42,383 nucleotides of DNA from Butyrivibrio sp. INlla14 (GCF_900102515.1 NZ_FMVS01000032.1:1-42383); one strand, 5' to 3'. Counted from the stretch's first letter, positions 17,281-25,824 are shown. Notes: generated by a model from the letters alone, not told the origin. Numbers and translations: made by a program.

Positions 17281-17922
17281 ATGAGATATTTGACGTTTGC
17301 CCTTGGCAAGGGAAGATTAGTAGACTCCACAATGGAGCTATTAAATAAATGCGGGATTACCTGCGATGAAATTTTAGATAAAAAGACCAGAAAGCTTATT
17401 TTTACAAATGAGGAGCTAAAACTTAAATTTTTTCTGGCAAAGGGACCGGATGTTCCAACTTATGTAGAATACGGCGCAGCGGATATAGGAATAGTTGGAG
17501 CAGATACGATTCTGGAAGAAAACAGAAGAGTATATGAGGTTTTAGATCTTGGCTTTGGTAAATGCAGAATGTGTGTCTGTGGTCCTCATGAAGCCAAAGA
17601 GCTTTTGACTCATAGAGAGATGATCAGAGTCGCCAGCAAATATCCTAATATTGCCAAAGATTATTTCTTTAACAAAAAACATCAGACAGTAGACATAATC
17701 AAGTTAAACGGATCAGTTGAACTTGGACCAATAGTTAATCTTTCAGATGTAATCGTAGATATTGTTGAGACAGGCTCTACACTACGTGAAAATGGTCTGG
17801 AAGTTCTTGAGGAAATCTGTCCATTATCTGCACGAATGATTGTTAATCAGGTCAGTATGCAGATGGAAACAGAAAGAATCAGAAAACTAATAAATGATAT
17901 GAAGGAGAAGTTAGATACATGA
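17281..17922 (+). CDS. hisG: ATP phosphoribosyltransferase, short form (HisG)
   Basis: HisG joins ATP and PRPP to give phosphoribosyl-ATP, the committed step of histidine synthesis. At 213 residues it is the short form lacking the C-terminal histidine-binding domain, which fits the adjacent hisZ. Conserved pieces are the N-terminal FALGKGRL, EYGAADIGIVGADTI, and IVDIVETGSTLRENGL, the PRPP-binding loop. The start is ATG 17281 after GGAGG (17267-17271). The 3' end overlaps hisD by 4 nt. Confidence 0.96.
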   Translation: MRYLTFALGKGRLVDSTMELLNKCGITCDEILDKKTRKLIFTNEELKLKFFLAKGPDVPTYVEYGAADIGIVGADTILEENRRVYEVLDLGFGKCRMCVCGPHEAKELLTHREMIRVASKYPNIAKDYFFNKKHQTVDIIKLNGSVELGPIVNLSDVIVDIVETGSTLRENGLEVLEEICPLSARMIVNQVSMQMETERIRKLINDMKEKLDT

Positions 17923-19208
17923 GAACTTTAAAACTTACAGAGGAGACAAAAAAAGAACTTCTCGGAAATCTTTTAAATAGAAATCCAGGCAGTTTTTCGG
18001 AATACGAGAACATTGTTAATGATATAATAGAAAATGTCAGAAATAACGGTGACAAAGCTCTTTTCGAGTATACTTCCAAATTTGATAAATGCCAGCTTGA
18101 TAAGGATTCTGTTAAAGTAACAGCACAGGAAATCAAGGACGCATACAAAAAGCTAAATCCAGACCTTATAGAAGTAATGAAAAAAAGCGCTGAGAATATC
18201 AGAATTTTTCACGAAAAGCAAAAGAGAAATTCCTGGATTGAAACTAGAGAAGATGGAAGCATTCTTGGAATGAGAATTATTCCAATCGAGATTTCCGGCG
18301 TCTACGTACCAGGTGGAAAAGCAGCATATCCATCAAGCGTTCTAATGAATGTTGTTCCAGCCAAGGTTGCAGGAGTTGAAAGAATTGTAATGTGTACGCC
18401 TCCTGGGCCTGATGGACTTGTTAATCCAGGAACCCTTGTTGCTGCTGATATTGCTGGGGTAACAGAAGTTTACAAAGTTGGTGGAGCGCAGGCAATAGCA
18501 GCTATGGCCTTTGGAACAGAGAGTATTCCTAAGGTTGATAAGATAACAGGTCCTGGTAATATCTTTGTTGCCCTGGCCAAGAAAGCCTGCTTTGGACATG
18601 TTTCTATTGATTCAATTGCTGGCCCAAGTGAAATCCTTGTACTTGCTGATGAAACAGCAAATGCTAGATATGTAGCAGCAGATCTTTTATCACAGGCTGA
18701 ACATGATGAACTTGCAAGTGCAATTCTTGTTACAACTTCTATGAAGCTTGCAGAGGATGTTTCAAAAGAAATAGATGAGTTTTTAAAGACTTTATCAAGA
18801 GCAGATATCATCAAAAAATCTCTTGAAAACTATGGATATATATTTGTGGCTGATAATATGGACGATGCAATTGACGCTGCTAATGCAGTAGCTTCTGAAC
18901 ACCTTGAAATTATTACCAGAAATCCTTATGAAGATATGACCAAGATTAAGAATGCTGGAGCTATTTTCCTTGGAGAATATTCATCAGAGCCACTTGGAGA
19001 CTATTATGCAGGCCCTAATCACATTCTTCCTACTAATAGAACATCAAGATTCTTTTCACCACTTAATGTAGATGACTTCCTTAAAAAGAGCAGCATTATT
19101 TCCTATTCAAGGCAGGCTCTTTCAAAGGTTCATCAGGATATTGAGCTTTTTGCCAAGGAAGAAGGGCTTACAGCTCACGCCAATTCTATAGCTGTAAGAT
19201 TTGAATGA
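17919..19208 (+). CDS. hisD: Histidinol dehydrogenase
   Basis: HisD oxidises L-histidinol to L-histidine in two NAD-dependent steps using a zinc ion. The 429-residue protein has the diagnostic AGPSEILVLADETAN, the SQAEHDE zinc and catalytic segment near residue 265, ASEHLEI and GPNHILPT. Its start codon overlaps the hisG stop (ATGA), so the two are coupled. The following gap to hisB is unusually long for this operon and is strongly structured. Confidence 0.97.
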   Translation: MRTLKLTEETKKELLGNLLNRNPGSFSEYENIVNDIIENVRNNGDKALFEYTSKFDKCQLDKDSVKVTAQEIKDAYKKLNPDLIEVMKKSAENIRIFHEKQKRNSWIETREDGSILGMRIIPIEISGVYVPGGKAAYPSSVLMNVVPAKVAGVERIVMCTPPGPDGLVNPGTLVAADIAGVTEVYKVGGAQAIAAMAFGTESIPKVDKITGPGNIFVALAKKACFGHVSIDSIAGPSEILVLADETANARYVAADLLSQAEHDELASAILVTTSMKLAEDVSKEIDEFLKTLSRADIIKKSLENYGYIFVADNMDDAIDAANAVASEHLEIITRNPYEDMTKIKNAGAIFLGEYSSEPLGDYYAGPNHILPTNRTSRFFSPLNVDDFLKKSSIISYSRQALSKVHQDIELFAKEEGLTAHANSIAVRFE

Positions 19209-19209
19209 T

Positions 19210-19315
19210 TTGCAATATTCATTAACCGAACCAGTCAATGAATATTTAATTGACCGAGTTGGTTAATACGAATTTAGTTAAATGAAAAACTGTAAAAAAG
19301 CCCTGAATATTGCAA
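19210..19315 (+). other. Structured RNA region between hisD and hisB
   Basis: The 203-nt gap (19209-19411) contains a perfect 12-nt inverted repeat, TTGCAATATTCA (19210-19221) and TGAATATTGCAA (19304-19315). Inside it is a 47-nt hairpin (19221-19267) with about 16 pairs. AATATTCA at 19214-19221 has a second perfect partner at 19239-19246, and ATTAACC (19221-19227) can pair either with GGTTAAT at 19261-19267 or with GGTTAAT at 19388-19394 next to the hisB ribosome site. There is no T tract. It could be an RNA switch, a processing site or a small insertion. Confidence 0.55.
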
Positions 19316-19411
19316 GTTAACTTTCTAAAGAGAGCATAAACTGCAAGTTATTTAATTTTAATAAATTAATTTAACAATATTTTGTGAGGTTAATTTAAGG
19401 AGACACAATCT

Positions 19412-20002
19412 ATGGAAAACCGCGAAGCGACAATTGCAAGAAAGACAAAAGAGACTGATATTTCCATTTCTCTCAATATTGATGGAAAAGGCAACAGCAA
19501 CATTGAAACTGGCAATGGTTTCTTTGACCATATGCTGGATGGATTTGCAAGACATGGTTTTTTTGATCTTACAGTGAAAGCCAATGGTGATTTAAATGTC
19601 GATTGCCATCACACAGTAGAAGATACAGGAATAGTTCTTGGTCAGGCAATTGCAAAGGCTATTGGTGATAAAAAGGGCATCAAAAGATATGGAAGTATGA
19701 TCCTTCCAATGGACGAAACACTTGTAATGTGTGCAATAGACCTTTCCGGAAGACCTTATTTTGTGATGAATGGTGAATTTGCTTCTCCTATGGTTGGAGA
19801 TTTTGACACTCAGATGGTCAGGGAATTCTTTTACGCCATATCCTATAGCGCTGGCATGAATCTCCACCTGCGGATCATAACAGGGCAAAATGATCATCAC
19901 AAAATTGAAGCTTTATTTAAGGCCTTTGCCAAAGCCCTGGATGAAGCAACTACAATAGATCCTAGAATTGAAAATGTACTTAGTACAAAAGGAGCACTTT
20001 AA
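19412..20002 (+). CDS. hisB: Imidazoleglycerol-phosphate dehydratase
   Basis: HisB dehydrates imidazole-glycerol phosphate to imidazole-acetol phosphate with manganese. This is the monofunctional form (196 residues, no phosphatase domain). It has the GNGFFDHMLDGFARHG metal-binding segment, DCHHTVEDTGIVLG, and a second metal triad in NDHHKIEALFKAFAKAL. The start is ATG 19412 with AAGGAG at 19397-19402. The stop overlaps the next start by one base (TAATG), so hisB and hisIE are coupled. Confidence 0.96.
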   Translation: MENREATIARKTKETDISISLNIDGKGNSNIETGNGFFDHMLDGFARHGFFDLTVKANGDLNVDCHHTVEDTGIVLGQAIAKAIGDKKGIKRYGSMILPMDETLVMCAIDLSGRPYFVMNGEFASPMVGDFDTQMVREFFYAISYSAGMNLHLRIITGQNDHHKIEALFKAFAKALDEATTIDPRIENVLSTKGAL

Positions 20003-21297
20003 TGTCAGAGTTTAAGAAAATATATGCATCCATTTATCTTGAAAACGAGAAGGCAACAAAAACACTTAAAAGTTCGGAATATCTTGCCGAGTCTCCTATT
20101 GAACTTGCTATTAGATATTCCAATGACAACGTAGATGGGATAATTGTTTTTGACAAGTCTCCTTCAGGTGATGACAAAGCCCATGAAAAAGCTCTTGATA
20201 TCATAAAAGAAATTTGCAAAAAAAGTGATGTTCCAGTGATTGGTGCTGGAAATGTAAAACGTATGGAGGACATAAAAAAACTCCTCTACGCAGGATGTAA
20301 AAAGGCTTGTCTTAATTTTTCCAAAGCCGGAAATATAGATATTCTCAAGGAAGTATCTGAAAAATTTGGCAAGGATAAAATAGTTATCTGCTATAAAGAT
20401 GAAGCTCAGATCATAGATAACAAAATTACAGTAAAAGAGTTTTCTAACGAGCTTATATATATATCACCTGGAAAGGCAGATACAACTATCAGTGATGAGA
20501 TTGATCTACCTGTAATTGTTCTAAAAGATAACCATGAAGTTTCTCCTCTGGATATTTTTAAGGAAAATGATATAATCTTTGGAATTTCAGGAAATATAAT
20601 AAACGACAGTTCTAAAGACGTTTCAAGAATAAAAGCTGCCTGTCTTAAAGAAGGCCTTAATATGTTCAGATTTATTCCAAAATTCACCTGGGAAAATCTT
20701 AAGAAAAATTCTGATGGGATGGTACCTGTAATTGTTCAGGATTATCGTACAGATCAGGTCCTTATGTTGGCATATATGGACAAAGAGGCTTATAATAAAA
20801 CTCTAAGTACAGGAAAAATGACATATTTTAGCCGCAGCAGAAATGAGCTTTGGATAAAGGGTGAGACAAGTGGCCACTATCAGTTTGTTATGTCGCTTAC
20901 AGCTGATTGCGATCTTGATACAATCCTTGCCAAGGTAAAACAGGTTGGAGCAGCCTGCCACACCGGCAGCTACTCATGTTTCTTTAACGAAATCGCTAAA
21001 AAGGATTATAGCGAAAAGAACCCTCAGAAAGTCCTTGATAGTGTATTTGAAGTTATAAAAGACAGAAAGGCAAATCCAAGAGAAGGCTCCTATACCAATT
21101 ATCTTTTTGATAAAGGGCTTGATAAGATTCTTAAAAAGGTTGGTGAAGAGGCCACAGAGATGGTCATTGCCGCTAAAAATGAGGGTTCAAACGAAATAGT
21201 TTACGAAATGTCTGATTTCCTGTATCATATGATGGTCCTCATGGCCGAGAAAAATGTCAGCTGGGAGGATGTAACAGACGAACTATCTAGACGATAA
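20002..21297 (+). CDS. hisIE: Fusion: HisF-like barrel + HisI + HisE
   Basis: A 431-residue protein. Residues about 227-330 are phosphoribosyl-AMP cyclohydrolase (HisI: MLAYMDKEAYNKTL, TYFSRSRNELWIKGETSGH, zinc cysteines in ADCDLD and GAACHTGSYSCF). Residues about 345-431 are phosphoribosyl-ATP pyrophosphatase (HisE: YLFDKGLDKILKKVGEEATE). Together they do steps 2 and 3 of histidine synthesis. Residues 1-225 look like a HisA/HisF barrel (VDGIIVFDKSPSGDD, DVPVIGAGNVKRMEDIKKLL), but the catalytic Asp positions of HisF appear replaced (IYASIYLENEK where HisF has a PCLDVKDGR-type strand). That half is probably structural or regulatory, so the symbol covers only the certain activities. Confidence 0.85.
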   Translation: MSEFKKIYASIYLENEKATKTLKSSEYLAESPIELAIRYSNDNVDGIIVFDKSPSGDDKAHEKALDIIKEICKKSDVPVIGAGNVKRMEDIKKLLYAGCKKACLNFSKAGNIDILKEVSEKFGKDKIVICYKDEAQIIDNKITVKEFSNELIYISPGKADTTISDEIDLPVIVLKDNHEVSPLDIFKENDIIFGISGNIINDSSKDVSRIKAACLKEGLNMFRFIPKFTWENLKKNSDGMVPVIVQDYRTDQVLMLAYMDKEAYNKTLSTGKMTYFSRSRNELWIKGETSGHYQFVMSLTADCDLDTILAKVKQVGAACHTGSYSCFFNEIAKKDYSEKNPQKVLDSVFEVIKDRKANPREGSYTNYLFDKGLDKILKKVGEEATEMVIAAKNEGSNEIVYEMSDFLYHMMVLMAEKNVSWEDVTDELSRR

Positions 21298-21306
21298 GGG
21301 AAAAAT

Positions 21307-23187
21307 ATGAATTATAATTTAGCACTTTCAGATGAGATACTTCTTAGTATCGAAAAACCAGAAAGATACATTGGCAATGAAGTAAACAGTGTTATCAAGG
21401 ATAAATCCCAGGTTGATATCCGATTTGCCATGTGTTTTCCTGATGTTTATGAGATTGGAATGTCTCATCTTGGAATCCAGATTCTTTATGGAATGTTTAA
21501 TTCTTTTGATGATGTCTGGTGCGAGAGGGTTTATTCCCCTTGGACCGATATGGACAAACTTCTCAGAGAAAAAGACATTCCTCTTTTTGCGCTTGAATCT
21601 CAGGACCCTGTAAGAGACTTTGATTTCCTGGGCTTCACAATTCAGTATGAGATGTGTTACACCAATATATTGCAGGTGCTTGATCTGTCTAAGATTCCAC
21701 TTCTTTCCAAGGATAGAACCTGGGATGATCCAATCGTTGTGGGCGGCGGTCCATGCACTTACAACCCTGAGCCTATAACTGATTTCTTTGACTTTTTCTA
21801 TATCGGAGAGGGCGAGACCAGATATAGAGAGATTTTCGAGCTTTATAAAAAAGCAAAAAAAGAAGGCTATTCCAGACAAGAATTCCTAAGAGAGGTCTCT
21901 CATATTCCTGGAATGTATGTGCCTTCTCTTTATGATGTCAAATACAAGGAAGATGGAACAATTCTTTCTATGGATCCAATCTACGAAGATGTTCCTAAAA
22001 CAGTTTATAAAGAAATGTGCAGAGATCTCTCAAACGAGTTCTATCCAACCAAGCCTGTTGTGCCTTATATCAAGATCACACAGGACAGAGTTGTGCTGGA
22101 AGTTATGAGAGGATGTATCAGAGGCTGCAGATTCTGCCAGGCTGGCCAGCTTTATAAGCCTCTTAGAGAAAAAGATGTAGAACACCTCAAAAAGCTTGCA
22201 ATTGAATCACTGAAAAACACAGGCTATGAAGAAATATCTTTAAGCTCCTTAAGTTCCTCTGACTACAGCAAGCTTCCTGAGCTTTTGGATTTCCTTATTG
22301 ATGAATGTAATGACAAGAAAGTCAATATTTCTTTACCTTCTCTTAGAATTGATGCATTTTCGCTTGATGTAATGAGCAAAGTTCAGGATGTCAAAAAGAG
22401 CTCCCTTACCTTTGCTCCAGAAGCAGGAACTCAGCGAATGCGTAATGTTATAAATAAGGGCCTTACTGAGGAAGATATTCTTAGAGGCTCCCACGAGGCA
22501 TTTCTTGGCGGTTGGAATAAGGTTAAGCTATATTTCATGCTGGGACTTCCTACAGAGACTGACGAGGATATCCTAGGAATTGGCGATATTGCCAATAAAG
22601 TTGCTGTTGAATATTTTGAGACTGTTCCCAAGGAAAAGAGAAACGGCAGAACTATAGACATCGTTGCCTCCACCTCTTTCTTTGTTCCAAAGCCCTTCAC
22701 TCCTTTCCAGTGGGCTCCAATGAACACCAAGGAAGAGTTCCTTGAAAAAGCAAATAAGACAAGAAAAGGCATTATGTCTCAGCTTAATCAGAAGCACATC
22801 AAGTACAACTGGCATGAGGCAGATGCAAGTATGATGGAGGGTATCCTTGCCAGAGGCGACAGAAAGCTTAACGAGGTAATTTTAAAAGCCTATCAGAGAG
22901 GCTGTATTTACGATGCCTGGGGAGAATATTTCAAGTTTGATGTCTGGATGGATATCTTTAAAGAATGCGGAGTTGATCCTTTCTTTTATACAACAAGAGA
23001 GCGTACAGAGGATGAGATATTCCCTTGGGATATCTTAAACTGCGGAGTTACGAAGACATTTCTTTTAAGAGAGTGGAAAAACGCCCTTGAAGGCAAGCCA
23101 TCTACCAACTGTAGACAAAGCTGCCTTGGATGTGGAGCTACCTCCTATAAGGTTGGAGTATGTATGGAGGATAGAAATAATGCATAA
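21307..23187 (+). CDS. Radical SAM protein, B12-binding-like family (TIGR03960 type)
   Basis: A 626-residue radical SAM protein. The N-terminal part resembles the cobalamin-binding fold of YgiQ/MiaB-like proteins (FPDVYEIGMSHLGIQILY). The cluster-binding motif is CIRGCRFCQAG (Cys270, Cys274, Cys277), and the barrel follows with SLPSLRID and FAPEAGTQRMRNVINK. A C-terminal Cys cluster (CRQSCLGCGA) may bind a second metal centre. It overlaps by 8 nt a DUF2344 gene, and the two proteins are fused in some Clostridia. The reaction is unknown; an RNA or ribosome modification is plausible because RNase E/G and L21 follow. Confidence 0.88.
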   Translation: MNYNLALSDEILLSIEKPERYIGNEVNSVIKDKSQVDIRFAMCFPDVYEIGMSHLGIQILYGMFNSFDDVWCERVYSPWTDMDKLLREKDIPLFALESQDPVRDFDFLGFTIQYEMCYTNILQVLDLSKIPLLSKDRTWDDPIVVGGGPCTYNPEPITDFFDFFYIGEGETRYREIFELYKKAKKEGYSRQEFLREVSHIPGMYVPSLYDVKYKEDGTILSMDPIYEDVPKTVYKEMCRDLSNEFYPTKPVVPYIKITQDRVVLEVMRGCIRGCRFCQAGQLYKPLREKDVEHLKKLAIESLKNTGYEEISLSSLSSSDYSKLPELLDFLIDECNDKKVNISLPSLRIDAFSLDVMSKVQDVKKSSLTFAPEAGTQRMRNVINKGLTEEDILRGSHEAFLGGWNKVKLYFMLGLPTETDEDILGIGDIANKVAVEYFETVPKEKRNGRTIDIVASTSFFVPKPFTPFQWAPMNTKEEFLEKANKTRKGIMSQLNQKHIKYNWHEADASMMEGILARGDRKLNEVILKAYQRGCIYDAWGEYFKFDVWMDIFKECGVDPFFYTTRERTEDEIFPWDILNCGVTKTFLLREWKNALEGKPSTNCRQSCLGCGATSYKVGVCMEDRNNA

Positions 23188-23908
23188 ACTTAGACTTAAA
23201 TTTTCTAAAAACGGTCCAATCAAGTTCATAGGCCATCTGGATGTTATGCGTTATTTCCAAAAGGCCATAAGAAGGGCTGAAATTGATATTAAATATTCAG
23301 AAGGTTTTAGTCCTCACCAGGTTATCTCTTTTGCCCAGCCTCTTAGCGTTGGCGCTACAAGTGATGGTGAATATATGGATATGACCGTAAATACCATGGC
23401 TAGCTGCGAAGATATTATGAACAGATTAAATGCTGTCATGAATGAGGGTATATCCATACTTGCTGTAGAGGAGCTTTCAGATTCCTCTGAAAAAGCCATG
23501 ACCGCAGCATATGCAGCCAAATATATAATTAAGTTCAGAGAAAGTCTAAAGCCTGATTTTGACTGGATTGCTGACTTTAAAGCTTATTTGTCACAAGATA
23601 AGCTTCCGGCCATTAAGAAAACAAAAAGTGGTGAAAAAGAAATAGATATGAAGCCCATGATCTTTGATTATTCCTTTGATGAAGAGCATGAGTCTGTAAC
23701 AATGCTCCTAAGCATGAGCAGCCTTGCCACTTTAAAGCCAGCACTTTTATTTGGTGGTTTTATGAAATCAAAGAGGGTTGAACTTGACAATAGTGCTCTT
23801 GATCTTCACAGAGTTGATATCTACAAATTATGCGAAAATGGAGAAAAGAGCTATATTGAACCATTTATAACTGACGATACTAGTAAGAGGTTTTATTTAA
23901 ATGTCTGA
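23180..23908 (+). CDS. TIGR03936 / DUF2344 protein, partner of the radical SAM protein
   Basis: A 242-residue protein starting MHKLRLKFSKNGPIKFIGHLD, the standard DUF2344 beginning, with the conserved EGFSPHQVISFAQPLSVGATSDGE-like stretch near residue 40. The start is ATG 23180 with GGAGG at 23166-23170; an in-frame extension to 23087 lies wholly inside the upstream gene and is rejected. It overlaps the radical SAM gene by 8 nt and the RNase gene by 8 nt, so the three are translationally linked. Biochemical function is not established. Confidence 0.88.
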   Translation: MHKLRLKFSKNGPIKFIGHLDVMRYFQKAIRRAEIDIKYSEGFSPHQVISFAQPLSVGATSDGEYMDMTVNTMASCEDIMNRLNAVMNEGISILAVEELSDSSEKAMTAAYAAKYIIKFRESLKPDFDWIADFKAYLSQDKLPAIKKTKSGEKEIDMKPMIFDYSFDEEHESVTMLLSMSSLATLKPALLFGGFMKSKRVELDNSALDLHRVDIYKLCENGEKSYIEPFITDDTSKRFYLNV

Positions 23909-25061
23909 CGGACAGATAATTCTATCAAAATATCATAATGCACCTGTTATAACAGGTTTTATTGATGGGAAAATGGAATTTCTTTCTTTTGACAGAAAAA
24001 GCCAGGTACACGAAGTATATCTTGGCAAAGTCGATCATATAGTCAAAAACCTGAATGCAGCTTTTATAAGATATGGCCAGGATAGTATCGGCTATTTGTC
24101 CCTTCAGAATATATCAAATGTTTGTGTAACTAACAGAAATGTTGAAGAGAAAGCCGCCTTAAAAAGCGGAGATGAAGTTATAGTCCAGATTGAATCTGAG
24201 GCCATTAAGAGCAAAAAGTCCAAGCTCACAACCTCAATTTCTATATCTGGCAAATACTCTGTTATAACCCTTGGAAGAAGCGGTGTAGGTGCTTCTTTAA
24301 AGCTAAATGATGCTAAGAGAAAGGCCCTCATAGATATAACCAAGCCTGTTTTTGAAGCTACGCTTAAAAGTTTCCAAAAAGAAAAGAATTTATCTTTTAG
24401 CGCAGGACTTATTGTACGAACAAATGCTGTAGATATTCCTGAGGAAAGCTACATATCCGCCATAACAGAAGATATTGCAGAATGTCTCAAGCGCATTAGC
24501 TTAATACTTACAGAGGGAAGGAAAAGAACTATCTACAGCCTTCTTTATTCTCCTGAAAATTCAAGTCTTGATAAAGCCAGGGCATTTCTTAGAAACAGAG
24601 GTATAACTGACTTTGAAGTCATAGAAGATACTGGTATACATGGTATCAATTCTAAGATAGACAGCCTTCGCCAAAATAAGATCTGGCTTAAAAGCGGAGC
24701 ATTTCTAATAATTGAGCAGCTTGAGAGCTTTAATGCAATAGATGTAAATACCGGAAAGGCCATAAAGGGCAAAAAAGACATATCTATGGCTGTAAATCTT
24801 GAGGCTGCAGATGAGATCATGCGACAGGTAAGACTACGTAATCTCACAGGTATGATTCTTATAGATTTCATAAACATGAAAGATGAAAAAAATTATGAAA
24901 TCTTGATAGGGCATATGACTGAACTATGCAGAAAAGATCCCATACACACTAACTTTGTAGATGTGACGGGGCTTGGCATTATGGAGCTTACAAGAAATAA
25001 AAACGATAAATCATTAAAAGAAATTTTGCAAGAAGTTGAAAATGCTGTTGACAATAGATAA
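23901..25061 (+). CDS. Ribonuclease E/G family protein, short form
   Basis: An endoribonuclease of the RNase E/G family, expected to cut AU-rich single-stranded RNA in processing and decay. The 386 residues hold an S1-like domain (HEVYLGKVDHIVKNLNAAFI) and the catalytic domain with the two metal-binding Asp segments FNAIDVNTGK and MILIDFINM. The protein ends just after LGIMELTRNK, where longer family members continue into the CPxCxG zinc-link, which is absent. Tetramer formation by that link is therefore not expected. RNase E/G directly upstream of rplU is a common clostridial arrangement. Confidence 0.88.
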   Translation: MSDGQIILSKYHNAPVITGFIDGKMEFLSFDRKSQVHEVYLGKVDHIVKNLNAAFIRYGQDSIGYLSLQNISNVCVTNRNVEEKAALKSGDEVIVQIESEAIKSKKSKLTTSISISGKYSVITLGRSGVGASLKLNDAKRKALIDITKPVFEATLKSFQKEKNLSFSAGLIVRTNAVDIPEESYISAITEDIAECLKRISLILTEGRKRTIYSLLYSPENSSLDKARAFLRNRGITDFEVIEDTGIHGINSKIDSLRQNKIWLKSGAFLIIEQLESFNAIDVNTGKAIKGKKDISMAVNLEAADEIMRQVRLRNLTGMILIDFINMKDEKNYEILIGHMTELCRKDPIHTNFVDVTGLGIMELTRNKNDKSLKEILQEVENAVDNR

Positions 25062-25076
25062 ATACAGTGTTATATT
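25048..25076 (+). promoter_or_regulatory. Promoter of rplU-prp-rpmA
   Basis: TTGACA (25048-25053) and TATATT (25071-25076) are separated by exactly 17 bp. The promoter overlaps the last codons of the RNase E/G gene and would place the L21 leader at the start of the transcript. Confidence 0.85.
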
Positions 25077-25082
25077 ACTATG

Positions 25083-25140
25083 GTATGCCGCTTAACTAGG
25101 CTTAAGTGAATCTTTTGATTCCGCCAAAGTTAGCGAGTTT
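25083..25140 (+). ncRNA. Candidate L21 ribosomal leader
   Basis: The 5' leader of rplU folds into CGCTTAACT (25089-25097) against AGTTAGCG (25128-25135) with one bulged T. It encloses GAATC-TTTT-GATTC (25108-25121) and a competing CTTAA/TTAAG pair (25091-25106). Position and multi-stem form fit the L21 leader known from Firmicutes, thought to mediate autogenous control by L21. Assignment rests on position and folding by eye, not on a covariance search. Confidence 0.6.
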
Positions 25141-25160
25141 TTTGAAGAAGGAGGTAACTT

Positions 25161-25469
25161 ATGTACGCAATTATTGTAACTGGTGGTAAGCAGTACAAAG
25201 TTTCCGAGGGCGACGAGATCAGAGTAGAGAAGCTTGATGTCGAGTCTGGAAAAGAGGTAACATTTGATAATGTTATCGCAGTAAACGACGGAAAGGCACT
25301 TAAGGTAGCTGGCGATGTTAGCTCAGCTAAGGTTAGCGCAACAGTTGTTGAGCAGGGCCGTGCTAAGAAGGTTGTTGTTTACAAGTACAAGAGAAAGACT
25401 GGCTATCACAAGAAGAATGGTCACAGACAGCCTTTCACACTTGTTAAGATTGACAAGATCACACTGTAA
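25161..25469 (+). CDS. rplU: 50S ribosomal protein L21
   Basis: L21 binds 23S rRNA in the large subunit. The 102-residue protein begins MYAIIVTGGKQYKVSEGD and ends with the rRNA-binding YKRKTGYHKKNGHRQPFT stretch, both standard. The start is ATG 25161 behind AAGGAGG. It is first in rplU-prp-rpmA with its own promoter and leader. Confidence 0.98.
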   Translation: MYAIIVTGGKQYKVSEGDEIRVEKLDVESGKEVTFDNVIAVNDGKALKVAGDVSSAKVSATVVEQGRAKKVVVYKYKRKTGYHKKNGHRQPFTLVKIDKITL

Positions 25470-25491
25470 TTATTGAAAACGTCTAAATAGC

Positions 25492-25821
25492 ATGACTACT
25501 ATAACTATTACAAAAAAATCTGATGATACATTTAAGAGCATTGAATGCAATGGACACGCAGGTTACGCAGAGTATGGCGAAGATATTGTTTGTGCTGCAG
25601 TATCTGTTCTTACGATCAATCTTGTTAATTCCATCGATTCTTTGACAGAAGACAAGATCATAGTTGATCAGGACGAAGACCAGGGTCTTATCAGGATTAG
25701 ATTTGAGAATGATCCTTCTCATGATGCAGATCTTCTTCTTAAATCTTTTGAGTTAGGTGTAGATAGCATATTCAGACAGTATGGTAAGAAATTTTTGAAC
25801 ATTAAATTTAGGAGGGAATAA
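25492..25821 (+). CDS. prp: Ribosomal-processing cysteine protease Prp
   Basis: Prp removes the N-terminal extension of ribosomal protein L27 in Firmicutes and relatives, a step needed for ribosome function. The 109-residue protein has GHAGYAEYGEDIVCAAVS, with the catalytic dyad His22 and Cys34. It lies between rplU and rpmA as usual, and its substrate sequence is present in the next gene. There is no strong Shine-Dalgarno before ATG 25492, so translation may depend on flow from rplU. Confidence 0.95.
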   Translation: MTTITITKKSDDTFKSIECNGHAGYAEYGEDIVCAAVSVLTINLVNSIDSLTEDKIIVDQDEDQGLIRIRFENDPSHDADLLLKSFELGVDSIFRQYGKKFLNIKFRRE

Positions 25822-25824
25822 GTC

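Noticed and set aside
17240..17880. Shared SMQME-coding stretch at the end of hisZ and in hisG
   Set aside because: Only about 15 nt match, with no similarity around it; most likely coincidence, not a duplication.
23087..23179. Upstream extension of the DUF2344 gene
   Set aside because: It lies entirely in the coding end of the radical SAM gene and is absent from the family; ATG 23180 has GGAGG.
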